Source: Streptomyces sp. NBC_00236
Lineage (GTDB): Bacteria > Actinomycetota > Actinomycetes > Streptomycetales > Streptomycetaceae
Length of the DNA stretch: 64,000 nt
Direction: 5' to 3'
Assembly (NCBI RefSeq): GCF_036195045.1
Contig: NZ_CP108100.1
Coordinates: forward strand, 3,100,001 to 3,164,000
Part shown: one piece after another, positions 52,507 through 60,113 of the stretch
How positions within the stretch are numbered: position 1 is the first letter of the stretch
How the letters are laid out: each line of letters starts with the position of its first letter
Position numbers and translations under genes: made by a program
Notes under the pieces: model-generated
Database searches by the model: none
Seen by the model: the letters and a program-made list of their open reading frames with translations, nothing else
What the model was told of the DNA's origin: nothing

Positions 52507-54003
52507 ATGGCGTCCAGCCTGACGAAGGACCCGGCGAGCACCGCGGGTGGCGAGAAGACCTTCTTCGGCCACCCCCGCGGCCTGGCCACGCTCTTCATGA
52601 CCGAGATGTGGGAGCGCTACAGCTTCTACGGCATGAAGGCACTGCTCCCGCTGTACCTGATCGCGCCCGGTGGCATGCACATGAATGCCACCACGGCGAC
52701 GGCGATCTACTCCGCCTACATGGCGATGGTCTACCTGCTCGCCATGCCCGGCGGCTGGATGGCCGACCGCTTCTGGGGGCCGCGCAAGACGGTCGCCATC
52801 GGCGGCGGTGTCGTGATCCTGGGCCACATCACGCTCGCGATACCCAACTCGGCGACGTTCTTCGCGGGCCTCGCCCTCGTCGCACTCGGCTCCGGGCTGC
52901 TGAAGGCGAACATCTCCACGATGGTCGGCCACCTCTACAAGGGGCCGGAGGATCCGCGCCGCGACGGTGGCTTCACGCTCTTCTACATCGGCATCAACAT
53001 CGGTGCCTTCCTCGCCCCGCTGTCCATCGGCACCGTCGGCGAGAAGGTCAACTGGCACTTCGGCTTCGCGCTCGCCGCGATCGGCATGGCCCTCGGCCTC
53101 GCCCAGTTCATGCTCGGCACCCGCCACCTGAGCCCGGAGAGCGACGTCGTCTCCAGCCCGGCGACGGAGCAGGAGAAGAGCTCCGCCCTGCGCAAGGGTC
53201 TGCTCTGGCTGATCGTCGCGGTCGCGCTCTACGGCGTGCTCGGCATCACCGGCAACTTCGCCGACTGGGCCACGGTGCCGCTCAGCATCGCCGGTCTGGT
53301 CATCCCGATCATGGTCCTGGTCCGCATGAAGCGCGACAAGGAACTGACGAACACCGAGCAGTCCAAGCTGTCGGGCTACATCTGGTTCTTCGTGGTCGCG
53401 GCCGTCTTCTGGATGATCTACGACCAGAACGGCTCGACCCTGTCGATCTTCGGTGAGAACTCGACCACGAACCACCTGTTCGGGTTCGACTTCCCCACGT
53501 CCTGGTACCAGTCGCTGAACCCGATCTTCGTCATGGCGGCGGCCCCCGTGCTCGCCTCGGGCTGGCTGTGGCTGAACAAGCGCGGCAAGGAGCCGAGCAC
53601 CGCGGTCAAGTTCGCCTCCAGCCTCGTGCTGATCGGCGTCTCGTTCGTCGTCTTCCTGATCCCGCTGATCGACACCGCCGCCAACGGCGGCCGGGTCAGC
53701 CCGATGTGGCTGGTGGCGATCTACTTCATCCAGACGATCGCCGAGCTCTGCCTCTCCCCGGTCGGTCTGTCGGTCACCACGAAGATGGCTCCGGCGAAGT
53801 ACAGCTCCCAGATGATGGGTGTCTGGTTCCTCGCGGTCACCGCGGGCGACTCGCTGACCGGTCTGCTCACGTCCACCCCGGTCGGTGTCGACCTGGACAC
53901 CACGGGCGCCGTCGCGTTCGAGGCGGTCCTCGCGGTCATCGCCGGTGTCGGCATCTGGATGTACCGCAAGAAGGTCACGCAGCACATGAGTGACGCGAGC
54001 TGA
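52507..54003 (+). CDS. POT/PTR family peptide MFS transporter
   Basis: 498 residues, ATG 52507 (MASSLTKDPASTAGGEKTFF) with AAGGATC upstream. PTR2 signatures: LFMTEMWERYSFYGMKALLPLYL (ExxER-type proton motif EMWERYSFYG), GGWMADRFWGPRKTVAIGG, and LGSGLLKANISTMVGHLY with FTLFYIGINIGAF. About 14 spans. It couples proton entry to uptake of di- and tripeptides at the cytoplasmic membrane. Divergent from the two-component system (420 bp between starts), which may control it together with the leader at 52249-52320. A strong hairpin follows. Confidence 0.94.
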   Translation: MASSLTKDPASTAGGEKTFFGHPRGLATLFMTEMWERYSFYGMKALLPLYLIAPGGMHMNATTATAIYSAYMAMVYLLAMPGGWMADRFWGPRKTVAIGGGVVILGHITLAIPNSATFFAGLALVALGSGLLKANISTMVGHLYKGPEDPRRDGGFTLFYIGINIGAFLAPLSIGTVGEKVNWHFGFALAAIGMALGLAQFMLGTRHLSPESDVVSSPATEQEKSSALRKGLLWLIVAVALYGVLGITGNFADWATVPLSIAGLVIPIMVLVRMKRDKELTNTEQSKLSGYIWFFVVAAVFWMIYDQNGSTLSIFGENSTTNHLFGFDFPTSWYQSLNPIFVMAAAPVLASGWLWLNKRGKEPSTAVKFASSLVLIGVSFVVFLIPLIDTAANGGRVSPMWLVAIYFIQTIAELCLSPVGLSVTTKMAPAKYSSQMMGVWFLAVTAGDSLTGLLTSTPVGVDLDTTGAVAFEAVLAVIAGVGIWMYRKKVTQHMSDAS

Positions 54004-54020
54004 CCTCCCGGTTCCACGCG

Positions 54021-54060
54021 AAGGGGCCGCCGCACCGTTTCCACGGTGCGGCGGCCCCTT
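54021..54060. terminator. Terminator after the peptide transporter
   Basis: An 18-bp perfect stem (54021-54038 with 54043-54060) and a TTCC loop, 17 nt after the stop. It leads directly into the tandem hairpin repeat. Confidence 0.92.
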
Positions 54061-54067
54061 CCGTATG

Positions 54068-54208
54068 CGTACGGGTCCGGCGTCAGCTCCGGACGCGTAC
54101 GGAGCCGGGTGTCAGCACCGGACACGTACGGAGTCCGGTGTCACATCCGGACACGTACGGGTCCGGTGTCAGATCCGGACGCGTACGGTCCGGTGTCAGC
54201 TCCGGCCC
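54068..54208. repeat. Five tandem 28-29 bp hairpin repeats
   Basis: Units start at 54068, 54096, 54125, 54154 and 54182. Each begins cgtacgg and carries the inverted pair (G)TCCGG...CCGGA(C) around a tgtcag-like centre, so every unit can form a small hairpin. The last unit runs into the 3' end of the LAxTG surface-protein gene (stop at 54196). The array lies between two convergent genes. Confidence 0.92.
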
Positions 54209-55605
54209 GAGCGCAGTCGGCGCCATGGGGTGAACGTGAACACGGCGCCGCCCAGCAGGATCGCCGTACCGGCGACCAGGCCGAGTGCGCGCAGGGCGCC
54301 GTTGTCCTCGGCCCCCGTGGCCGCGAGCCCGCCGCCGGAAGCCGTGCCGCCGCCCGCCGCCGCCGCTGCTCCGCCGGAGCCCCCGCTGTCACCGCCGGAA
54401 GCACCGCCTTCCTGGGCCGTGGTGTCGAGTTCGAGCGACGCCTTGGTGCCGCTCTTGGCCGTGCAGGGAATCTTGATCTTCGAGGTGCCCAGCGTGACGT
54501 CGATCGTCAGATCGCCGGGGGTGAGGGTGGACTTGCCAGAGGCACCCGGCTTGTACGTGCCGGTCATGTCGGGCAGGTCGACCGGCATGTTCGCCTCCAG
54601 GGCCTTGGGGTTCCCCGGCCCGGTGACGGTGACGGAGCCCTTGTCGGCGCCGCCGACGACGACCTGCATGGAGGGTTTGAGCGCCCCCGCGGGCAGAGCG
54701 GCCGGGCTGTTCATCACGCCCTTGGCGGTCTTGACCGTGAGTGCGTAGCTCCCGCCGTTCTTCTTGGCGTTGATCGTCACCTTGGAGGCGATGTCCTTCA
54801 CCGGGCTCGGCGGCTGGCAGGAGAAGTTCACCACGACTTCCTTGCCCGGGAAGTCCGTGGCACCGCCGCTGCCGCCGGAGGCCGAGCCGCCCGCGTCCGA
54901 ACCGCCGGCGGTCGTACCACCGGAGGTCGTGCCTCCGCTGGTGGTGCCGCCGGAGGTCGTGCCGCCGCTGGTGGTGCCGCCCGCGGTCGTACCCCCGGCC
55001 GTCGTCGTGCCACCCGCCGTCGTTCCTCCGGACGTCGTGCCACCGGTGGTGGATCCGCCGCCGTCCGTGACCTTGATCGTCGCGCCCGGCTGGACCGTCT
55101 CCTTCGGGGTGCACTTGGTGTCCGTGGAGATCGGCTTCGAGACGTTGAGGGCGTACGCGTCCGGTGTCAGCGTCAGGTCACCCGCCTTCTCCAGCTTCAG
55201 CGTGCCCTTCATGTCCGACACGACCATCGGGCTCTTCTTGGGGATCGGCGGATTCTGCCGCGGTCCCTCCATCTTCAGATCGCCACTGGCCGCGCCGCCC
55301 AGCTTGATGACGCCGGTCGGCTTGATGGTGTCCTTTTCGAGATCGAGGACATCGGGGTTGTCGGACGCGCCCTGGATCGTCTTCCACACGACCTCGACGG
55401 TGTCCCCGACCTTGGCCGAGGCGGGCGCGGTCAGCTGCACCTTGGTGGTGCCCTGGACGGGCGGCAGTCCGGAGATGGCCGGGGGTATGCACTCCGTCTT
55501 GTACGAGATCTCGGCGGCCTGGGCCGGGCTCGCGGCCAGCAGCATGCCCGCCCCGCCGATCATCATCGCGACTCCCGCCGCGACCGTCCTGCGTTGCGTA
55601 CTCAC
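54196..55605 (-). CDS. Secreted LAxTG (sortase E-type) surface protein with two related domains
   Basis: 469 residues, GTG 55605 with AAGGGA upstream, overlapping the previous stop (GTGA). Signal peptide ~1-30 (MMIGGAGMLLAASPAQA). A first domain (~31-175) is joined by a ~60-residue Thr/Gly/Ser linker (GGTTSGGTTAGG units) to a second domain (~245-400). After an Ala/Gly stretch the C-terminus has LAATG (427-431), a hydrophobic span and basic WRRLRSGRS, the layout of Streptomyces class E sortase substrates. The second domain clearly resembles the protein encoded at 57818-58495. It is probably wall-attached. Function unknown. Confidence 0.87.
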   Translation of the reverse strand: MSTQRRTVAAGVAMMIGGAGMLLAASPAQAAEISYKTECIPPAISGLPPVQGTTKVQLTAPASAKVGDTVEVVWKTIQGASDNPDVLDLEKDTIKPTGVIKLGGAASGDLKMEGPRQNPPIPKKSPMVVSDMKGTLKLEKAGDLTLTPDAYALNVSKPISTDTKCTPKETVQPGATIKVTDGGGSTTGGTTSGGTTAGGTTTAGGTTAGGTTSGGTTSGGTTSGGTTSGGTTAGGSDAGGSASGGSGGATDFPGKEVVVNFSCQPPSPVKDIASKVTINAKKNGGSYALTVKTAKGVMNSPAALPAGALKPSMQVVVGGADKGSVTVTGPGNPKALEANMPVDLPDMTGTYKPGASGKSTLTPGDLTIDVTLGTSKIKIPCTAKSGTKASLELDTTAQEGGASGGDSGGSGGAAAAAGGGTASGGGLAATGAEDNGALRALGLVAGTAILLGGAVFTFTPWRRLRSGRS

Positions 55606-56732
55606 GAATGTCCCTTCGTCGTCGGTCTGTGCTCTGACGGTGCGGAATCAGGGGTGAACCACGGCAGCGTGGCCGTGGTCGTGCTCGGGGGCGGCGTGGG
55701 GCCCACGGCCGGGGCCGGGGCGCGCCGCAGCTTCGGGAGTCTCGCGGTCACGGCGGCGCGCGGGGACGGGCTGCCTGCCCTGCGGCGGCCCGCGGCATGT
55801 CCGGTGCGCGGCCGGACCCTGTCGACGATCGCCATGCCGATACGGAACACGGCCGCGGGCACGACGAGGCAGAGCAGGATCCAGAAGAGCGTCACGCCCC
55901 ACGGGCGGCCGACCCCCCACGGCTGCTCGGCCAGCACCTTCGTGCCGTACTTCAGCGAGATCTGGTAGTCGCCGTGGGCACCGGCCGTCAGCTCGACGGG
56001 CAGTTCGATACGGGCCTTGCGGCCTGGCTCGACGGTCCCCCGCCACTGCCGCTCCTCCCACTGCGCGGCGTAGACGCCGTGCGCGGTGCCGACCTGGAAG
56101 ACCGGGTCCTTGACCGGTGCGGAGCCCAGATTGCCGACGGTGAACACGAGCCGGCGCGACGGCGGGGCGCCGAACCAGGTCAGCAGCCCGCTGTCGCCCT
56201 CCAGCCGGGTGGCAGCGAGGACGGCGAGCTTCCCGTCGCCGGTCTCCTTGGGGAGCGCGGCGACGGGGTGTCCGGCGACCACGAACACCGCGTCGGCCAG
56301 GGCCTGTTCGCCCGTGACCGTGGCGACATGGACCACGCAGGGGCACGGCGCGGGCGGCTCGGTGACCGGCATCTCCTTGGTGAAGGCGCCCTTCTTGTCG
56401 GTGGTGACGGCCCGGCCTTCCGCGTTGGCACAGGAGTTGGTGCCGCCGATCACGCCCCGGGCCGGGGTGGACTGCCCGCAGATCAGCATCATGAGCAGGG
56501 TGTCGGGCCGCCAGCCCTTGCCCTTGACGGTGATCTCGCCGCCCTTGCCCGCCTGCTTCTGCGAGAGCGTGACCACGGGTTTCGGGTCCGTCGCGCTGCG
56601 CTCTTCGGCCCCGGCCCCGGTCGCGGTCAGCAGCAGGGCGGGCAGTATCGCGGCCAGCAGTACGGCGAGCAGCGCTGCCGCCCGCCCGCGGCCGTCGCTC
56701 CGGAATGCCGCCGGTCCGGTCCGTCCAGTCAC
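55602..56732 (-). CDS. Exported single-span protein of the surface cluster (376 aa)
   Basis: GTG 56732, overlapping the upstream stop (GTGA) and in turn overlapped by the LAxTG gene. Signal-like segment ~18-42 (AAALLAVLLAAILPALLLTATG). The extracellular part has an Ig-like first region (VTLSQKQAGKGGEITVKGKGW; a CPC pair in PPAPCPCVVHVAT) and a later beta domain (FTVGNLGSAPVKDPVFQVG). One span follows at ~295-317, then a Pro/Arg-rich cytoplasmic tail. It is membrane-anchored with its bulk outside. The neocarzinostatin-like/Ig pattern is tentative. It is translationally coupled to both neighbours, so one functional unit is likely. Confidence 0.8.
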   Translation of the reverse strand: MTGRTGPAAFRSDGRGRAAALLAVLLAAILPALLLTATGAGAEERSATDPKPVVTLSQKQAGKGGEITVKGKGWRPDTLLMMLICGQSTPARGVIGGTNSCANAEGRAVTTDKKGAFTKEMPVTEPPAPCPCVVHVATVTGEQALADAVFVVAGHPVAALPKETGDGKLAVLAATRLEGDSGLLTWFGAPPSRRLVFTVGNLGSAPVKDPVFQVGTAHGVYAAQWEERQWRGTVEPGRKARIELPVELTAGAHGDYQISLKYGTKVLAEQPWGVGRPWGVTLFWILLCLVVPAAVFRIGMAIVDRVRPRTGHAAGRRRAGSPSPRAAVTARLPKLRRAPAPAVGPTPPPSTTTATLPWFTPDSAPSEHRPTTKGHS

Positions 56733-57772
56733 GATTCCGCTCCCGCCTTCACCAAGTGCCTCTCGTCGGAGTGCTTTCGATGGTCCGGGGCCGGTGCGGC
56801 CCCGTCGTCGTGGGTGCTCCGCCGCGTCGCCCGCCTGCGCCGGAGGCCGTACAGAACGGCGGCGACGGCACCCCCGAGGAGCAGTGCGCCGCCGGTCACC
56901 GGCGCCCACGGCACGAAGGCCGCCGAGGCGGTCGCCTCGCCGTGCGCGCCGCCCGCCGCCGTGACGCGCAGCCGTACGGTGACGGAGTCGAGGGCGGGGG
57001 CGTCCCGCCACGGTTCGGTGAGCCGCACCCGCTGACCGGGCAGGAGTTCCACCGGCAGGGTGCGGGCGTCGCGTCGCAGCAGGGTCCCGAACACGCCGTC
57101 CGCGCTGACGGACAGGCGCGGCACCAGGACCGCGTTGCCCCGGTTGACCAGCGTGTAGTGGATGGTCCCGCCGCCCACCGCGACGTCCTCCACCGTGAGC
57201 GCGGCCAGCGTGGGCCCGCCGACCCGCAGTTGGACCCGTACGCCCACCGAGCGGCCGCCGCTCTCGGCGACGATCGCGCCCGGGTGGTCACCGGGCAGCG
57301 CGTCCTCGGGCACGGTGAAGGAGACCGGCACGTCGGCCCTGGTCCGGCCGGGCACCGTCACCTCGGGGCTCGCGGTCCGCAGCCAGGCCCCGGTCCCGGT
57401 GGAGCCGGTCGCTCCGCGCACCGCGAAGCCGCCGTCGCCCGTGTTGTAGGCGTCGGCGCCGCGCAGCCGCACCGTGACCGGCTCGGGCCCCGGGTTGGTG
57501 ACCGAGAGCCGGTCCTCCAGGACGCTGCCGGGCAGGCCCTCCAGATAGAAGTACGGTCTGGCCTCGTCCCGCCCGGAACCGCTGCCCGCCGGCTGCGCCG
57601 TCCACGCCGGTCCGGCCGGGTGCTCGGTGGCACCGGCCACCGCCACCGCGGCGAAGGTGCACCACAGGACGGCGAGCAGCGGCAGGGCACGGGCCAGCCG
57701 CCGTGCGGCGGACGGCTGTCCGACGACGGGGACCGGGGCCGGGCGGGTGGGGTGACCGGTCAACGGCGGCAT
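56729..57772 (-). CDS. Exported DUF916/WxLIP-like protein with C-terminal membrane span (347 aa)
   Basis: ATG 57772 with AGGGAGCC upstream. Signal region ~24-47. The first beta-sandwich (~70-190: FYLEGLPGSVLEDRLSVTNPGPEPVTVRL, then AWLRTASPEVTVPGRTRADVPVSFTVPEDALPGDHPGAIV) has the hallmark phrases of Firmicute WxL-interacting (DUF916) proteins. A second sandwich (~190-285) resembles the DUF3324-like half. A span (~290-310) and basic tail follow. In Firmicutes these proteins bind WxL surface proteins and peptidoglycan. Its stop overlaps the next start. The name is by family resemblance only. Confidence 0.8.
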   Translation of the reverse strand: MPPLTGHPTRPAPVPVVGQPSAARRLARALPLLAVLWCTFAAVAVAGATEHPAGPAWTAQPAGSGSGRDEARPYFYLEGLPGSVLEDRLSVTNPGPEPVTVRLRGADAYNTGDGGFAVRGATGSTGTGAWLRTASPEVTVPGRTRADVPVSFTVPEDALPGDHPGAIVAESGGRSVGVRVQLRVGGPTLAALTVEDVAVGGGTIHYTLVNRGNAVLVPRLSVSADGVFGTLLRRDARTLPVELLPGQRVRLTEPWRDAPALDSVTVRLRVTAAGGAHGEATASAAFVPWAPVTGGALLLGGAVAAVLYGLRRRRATRRSTHDDGAAPAPDHRKHSDERHLVKAGAES

Positions 57773-57817
57773 GGGCGGCTCCCTGGTGCGTGACGGCGGC
57801 GACGGTTCGCGCGGGGG

Positions 57818-58495
57818 TCAGCCCGTGGCCCGCTGCCCCCGCCTGGTCAGCCACAGCACGCCCGCCGCACCGGTCAGCAGCACCGTGCCGCCGAGGGTGC
57901 CGAGTGCCACGGCCGAGTCCAGCGGGCCGGTCTTGGGCAGCGAGGTGTCGGTGTCGGGCGTGGTCGCGCTGCCGCTCGTGCCACCGCCTGCCGCGGTGAC
58001 GTCCAGGGAGAGCGAGGGGCCCGGGTTGTTCGACGGGGTGCAGGTCGTGGTCGTACCGAGCGCCTTGATGGTGAGCACCCCGGCGGTGAAGTCGACCTTG
58101 CCGCTCTTCTTCGGGGTGTAGGTACCCGACAGGTCGTTGATCTTGATGGGGCTGTTGGCGGGTATGGCCGCGGAGTTGGCCGGGCCGGAGACCTGGACCT
58201 GTCCCGGGTCGGCGCCGCCGACCTTGATCACCGCACTGGGGTTCATCGCGCCCTTGCCCAGTTCGACCGGGCTGGAGGAGACGCCCTTCTGGAAGGACAT
58301 GGTGAGCTTGTAGCCGCTGCCACTCTTGACGCTCTTGATGTCGATCGGCGAGACGGCGGCCTTGTCACCGATCGGGGTCTTGCACTTGTAGTTGACGTCG
58401 ACGACCGTCGCGTGGGCGGCGGGCGCGGCCAGCAGCACCACCGCGCCGGCCAGCCCGGACGCCAGCGCGAGAGCTGTTCGCTTCTGGTTCGACAC
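57818..58495 (-). CDS. Secreted LPxTG surface protein, single-domain member of the cluster
   Basis: 225 residues, GTG 58495 with GAGGGGAA upstream. Signal peptide ~1-29 (LASGLAGAVVLLAAPAAHA). One beta-rich domain (~30-175) carries VGGADPGQVQVSGPANSAA, NDLSGTYTPKKSGK and a late cysteine (TTCTPSN) also present in the second domain of the LAxTG protein. A Thr/Gly/Ser linker leads to LPKTG (186-190), a membrane span and a basic end (TRRGQRATG), a complete sortase signal. It is the first gene of the surface cluster (46 nt before the next). Wall attachment is inferred. Confidence 0.88.
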   Translation of the reverse strand: MSNQKRTALALASGLAGAVVLLAAPAAHATVVDVNYKCKTPIGDKAAVSPIDIKSVKSGSGYKLTMSFQKGVSSSPVELGKGAMNPSAVIKVGGADPGQVQVSGPANSAAIPANSPIKINDLSGTYTPKKSGKVDFTAGVLTIKALGTTTTCTPSNNPGPSLSLDVTAAGGGTSGSATTPDTDTSLPKTGPLDSAVALGTLGGTVLLTGAAGVLWLTRRGQRATG

Positions 58496-58610
58496 CTCGA
58501 GTTCCCCTCATGCCGGGAGTCGCCGCGCGCCGCTCGGGTGCGGCACAAGTAACTGACGACACATCAGATTGGCCGTCAAGGTACGCCCGGGGCCTTGTGG
58601 AGGGAAGACA

Positions 58611-58637
58611 AAGAGCGCGCCGATCCGGCGCGCTCTT
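58611..58637 (-). terminator. Terminator of the anti-sigma kinase gene
   Basis: AAGAGCGCGCCG (58611-58622) and its exact complement (58626-58637) with a three-base loop, 49 nt past the stop at 58686. Confidence 0.82.
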
Positions 58638-58685
58638 CGAGGGGCGTACGAGCCCGGGGGGACGCGGGGAAATCCCGCGCAGGGG

Positions 58686-59234
58686 CTACACGGGGGCGGC
58701 CAGCTCCGCCCAGACGGTCTTGCCCGGCTCACCCGGCACCCGTACGACTCCCCAGTCCAGGCAGAGCCGCTGCACGATGAACATGCCGTGACCACCGGGC
58801 CGTCCGGCGCGGTGCGGGGTACGGGGAGCGGGCTGTCCGGCACCGCCGTCGGCGACCTCCACCCGCAGCGCCTTCGGCGTGCAGGCGATGCGGAGCTCGT
58901 CGGGGCCGTCCGCGTGCAGACAGGCGTTGGTGACCAGCTCGGAGACGACCAGCAGGACATCCTCGGCGGCGGCACGGCGGTCGGCGGTCGAGGCGGGGAG
59001 CCAGCCCCAGTCATGGAGCGCCTGGCGGGCGAAATCGCGGGCCGTCGGCACGATGCCGGTGGCCTCCCGCAGTGACAGCGTGCGCCACTGCCGCCCCGCG
59101 GGCTCCACGTGCGCGGCGGAGGGAACGCGGGTATCCGCGTCCGCGCGGATGCCCGCGTCGGCGCGTGCACCCACGCCTGCGCCCTCCGGCTCGCGGCCGA
59201 GGTCGCCCGGCGGATGCTGCCGGGTGGTGCTCAT
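58686..59234 (-). CDS. ATP-binding anti-sigma factor kinase (RsbW/HATPase_c type)
   Basis: 182 residues, ATG 59234 with GAGGTGAAG upstream. The N-terminal ~50 residues are variable. The Bergerat fold follows: N box AAEDVLLVVSELVTNACLHA (~90-109), G1 VEVADGGAGQP and G2 GGHGMFIVQRL. This is the serine-kinase anti-sigma class that holds SigB/SigF-type sigma factors and phosphorylates a STAS antagonist. Both partners are encoded next door (59464 and 60114). From memory the region corresponds to the S. coelicolor sigI/arsI/prsI neighbourhood. Streptomyces has many such kinases, so partnership is inference. Confidence 0.9.
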   Translation of the reverse strand: MSTTRQHPPGDLGREPEGAGVGARADAGIRADADTRVPSAAHVEPAGRQWRTLSLREATGIVPTARDFARQALHDWGWLPASTADRRAAAEDVLLVVSELVTNACLHADGPDELRIACTPKALRVEVADGGAGQPAPRTPHRAGRPGGHGMFIVQRLCLDWGVVRVPGEPGKTVWAELAAPV

Positions 59235-59270
59235 CAGCGCTTCACCTCACCGATTCACCATGTCGCCATT

Positions 59271-59311
59271 GATACAGATACAGAAACGAATATTGATACG
59301 ACCACCGATAC
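59271..59311. repeat. GATAC repeats upstream of the anti-sigma kinase gene
   Basis: GATAC occurs at 59271-59275, 59277-59281, 59295-59299 and 59307-59311, with a variant gaaac at 59283. The stretch is unusually AT-rich and lies 37-77 bp upstream of the gene, where promoter or regulator sites are expected. Confidence 0.6.
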
Positions 59312-59463
59312 GGGTACCGCACCGACACGAAAAGGTGCAGGTCTCCCACGGGTCACCGAGGTGTCTCCTGCCCTGCCGTTTCGTGACAACACCCACTTCG
59401 CCTACGCGGAACGCGTGACGCGGGCAACAGATGGGGCGCCCGGGGTGCCGAACCGCGGCACGA

Positions 59464-59832
59464 TCAGGTATGCAGGGCCTCTTCGAGGGAGTCGTGGACG
59501 GTGAATACCGCCTCGGCCCCGGTGATCTCGAAGACCCGTGCCACCACCGGCAGCATTCCGGCCAAATGGACCCCTCCCCCGGCCGCCTCCGCCTTGAGGC
59601 GGGCACCGAGCAGCACATTGAGCCCGGTGGAATCACAGAATTCGAGTTGCGAGCAGTCGACCACCAGGCGCACTCGCCCCTGCTCGACGGCGTGCTCCAA
59701 GGGCTCGCGCAGCAGGTCCGCCGTGTGGTGATCCAGCTCACCCACCGGCGTCACAACCTCACTGCGGCCCTCGGTCCGGGTCTCGACCTGAAGCCGACCC
59801 CGGTTCGCGCTGCCGACCGTCCCGCGGTCCAT
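59464..59832 (-). CDS. STAS-domain anti-anti-sigma factor (RsbV/BldG type)
   Basis: 122 residues, ATG 59832 (MDRGTVGSANRGRLQVETRT) with GAGGGGCGG upstream. STAS fold with the phosphorylatable serine in LEFCDSTGLNVLLGARL (Ser at ~68), preceded by VGELDHHTADLLREPLE. When dephosphorylated, such proteins bind the kinase and release the sigma factor. It lies 229 bp upstream of the kinase gene on the same strand and is divergent from the sigma factor gene. Regulation by the adjacent kinase is the simplest model. Confidence 0.92.
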   Translation of the reverse strand: MDRGTVGSANRGRLQVETRTEGRSEVVTPVGELDHHTADLLREPLEHAVEQGRVRLVVDCSQLEFCDSTGLNVLLGARLKAEAAGGGVHLAGMLPVVARVFEITGAEAVFTVHDSLEEALHT

Positions 59833-60113
59833 GCCCGCCCCTCTTCGCCTCGTCACTGTCTGCATCCATGCACATGCAGATGAGTTGCAGCCATCGCTGA
59901 CGTTCTTAAAACACTACGCGTTCCGTGCGCCACGCGGTAGCCGAAGAACTCAACAAACCGGACATATAGCATCAATTGGAGGTTGTAACGACCCGCAAGG
60001 ACCGGGTAAGGGTAGGGGGACACCCAAAACACGGCCGGCTTTGGAGGCGCCGCTTCACCGCAGGAACACGTATGGGCATCGGCAGCCATATGCCGAGAAC
60101 GATGGAGGAGACC

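Noticed and set aside
59271-59400. A plus-strand coding stretch reading DTDTETNIDTTTDTGTAPT
   Set aside because: It is the translation of the GATAC repeats, with no ribosome site and no homologous look. Treated as promoter-region repeats.
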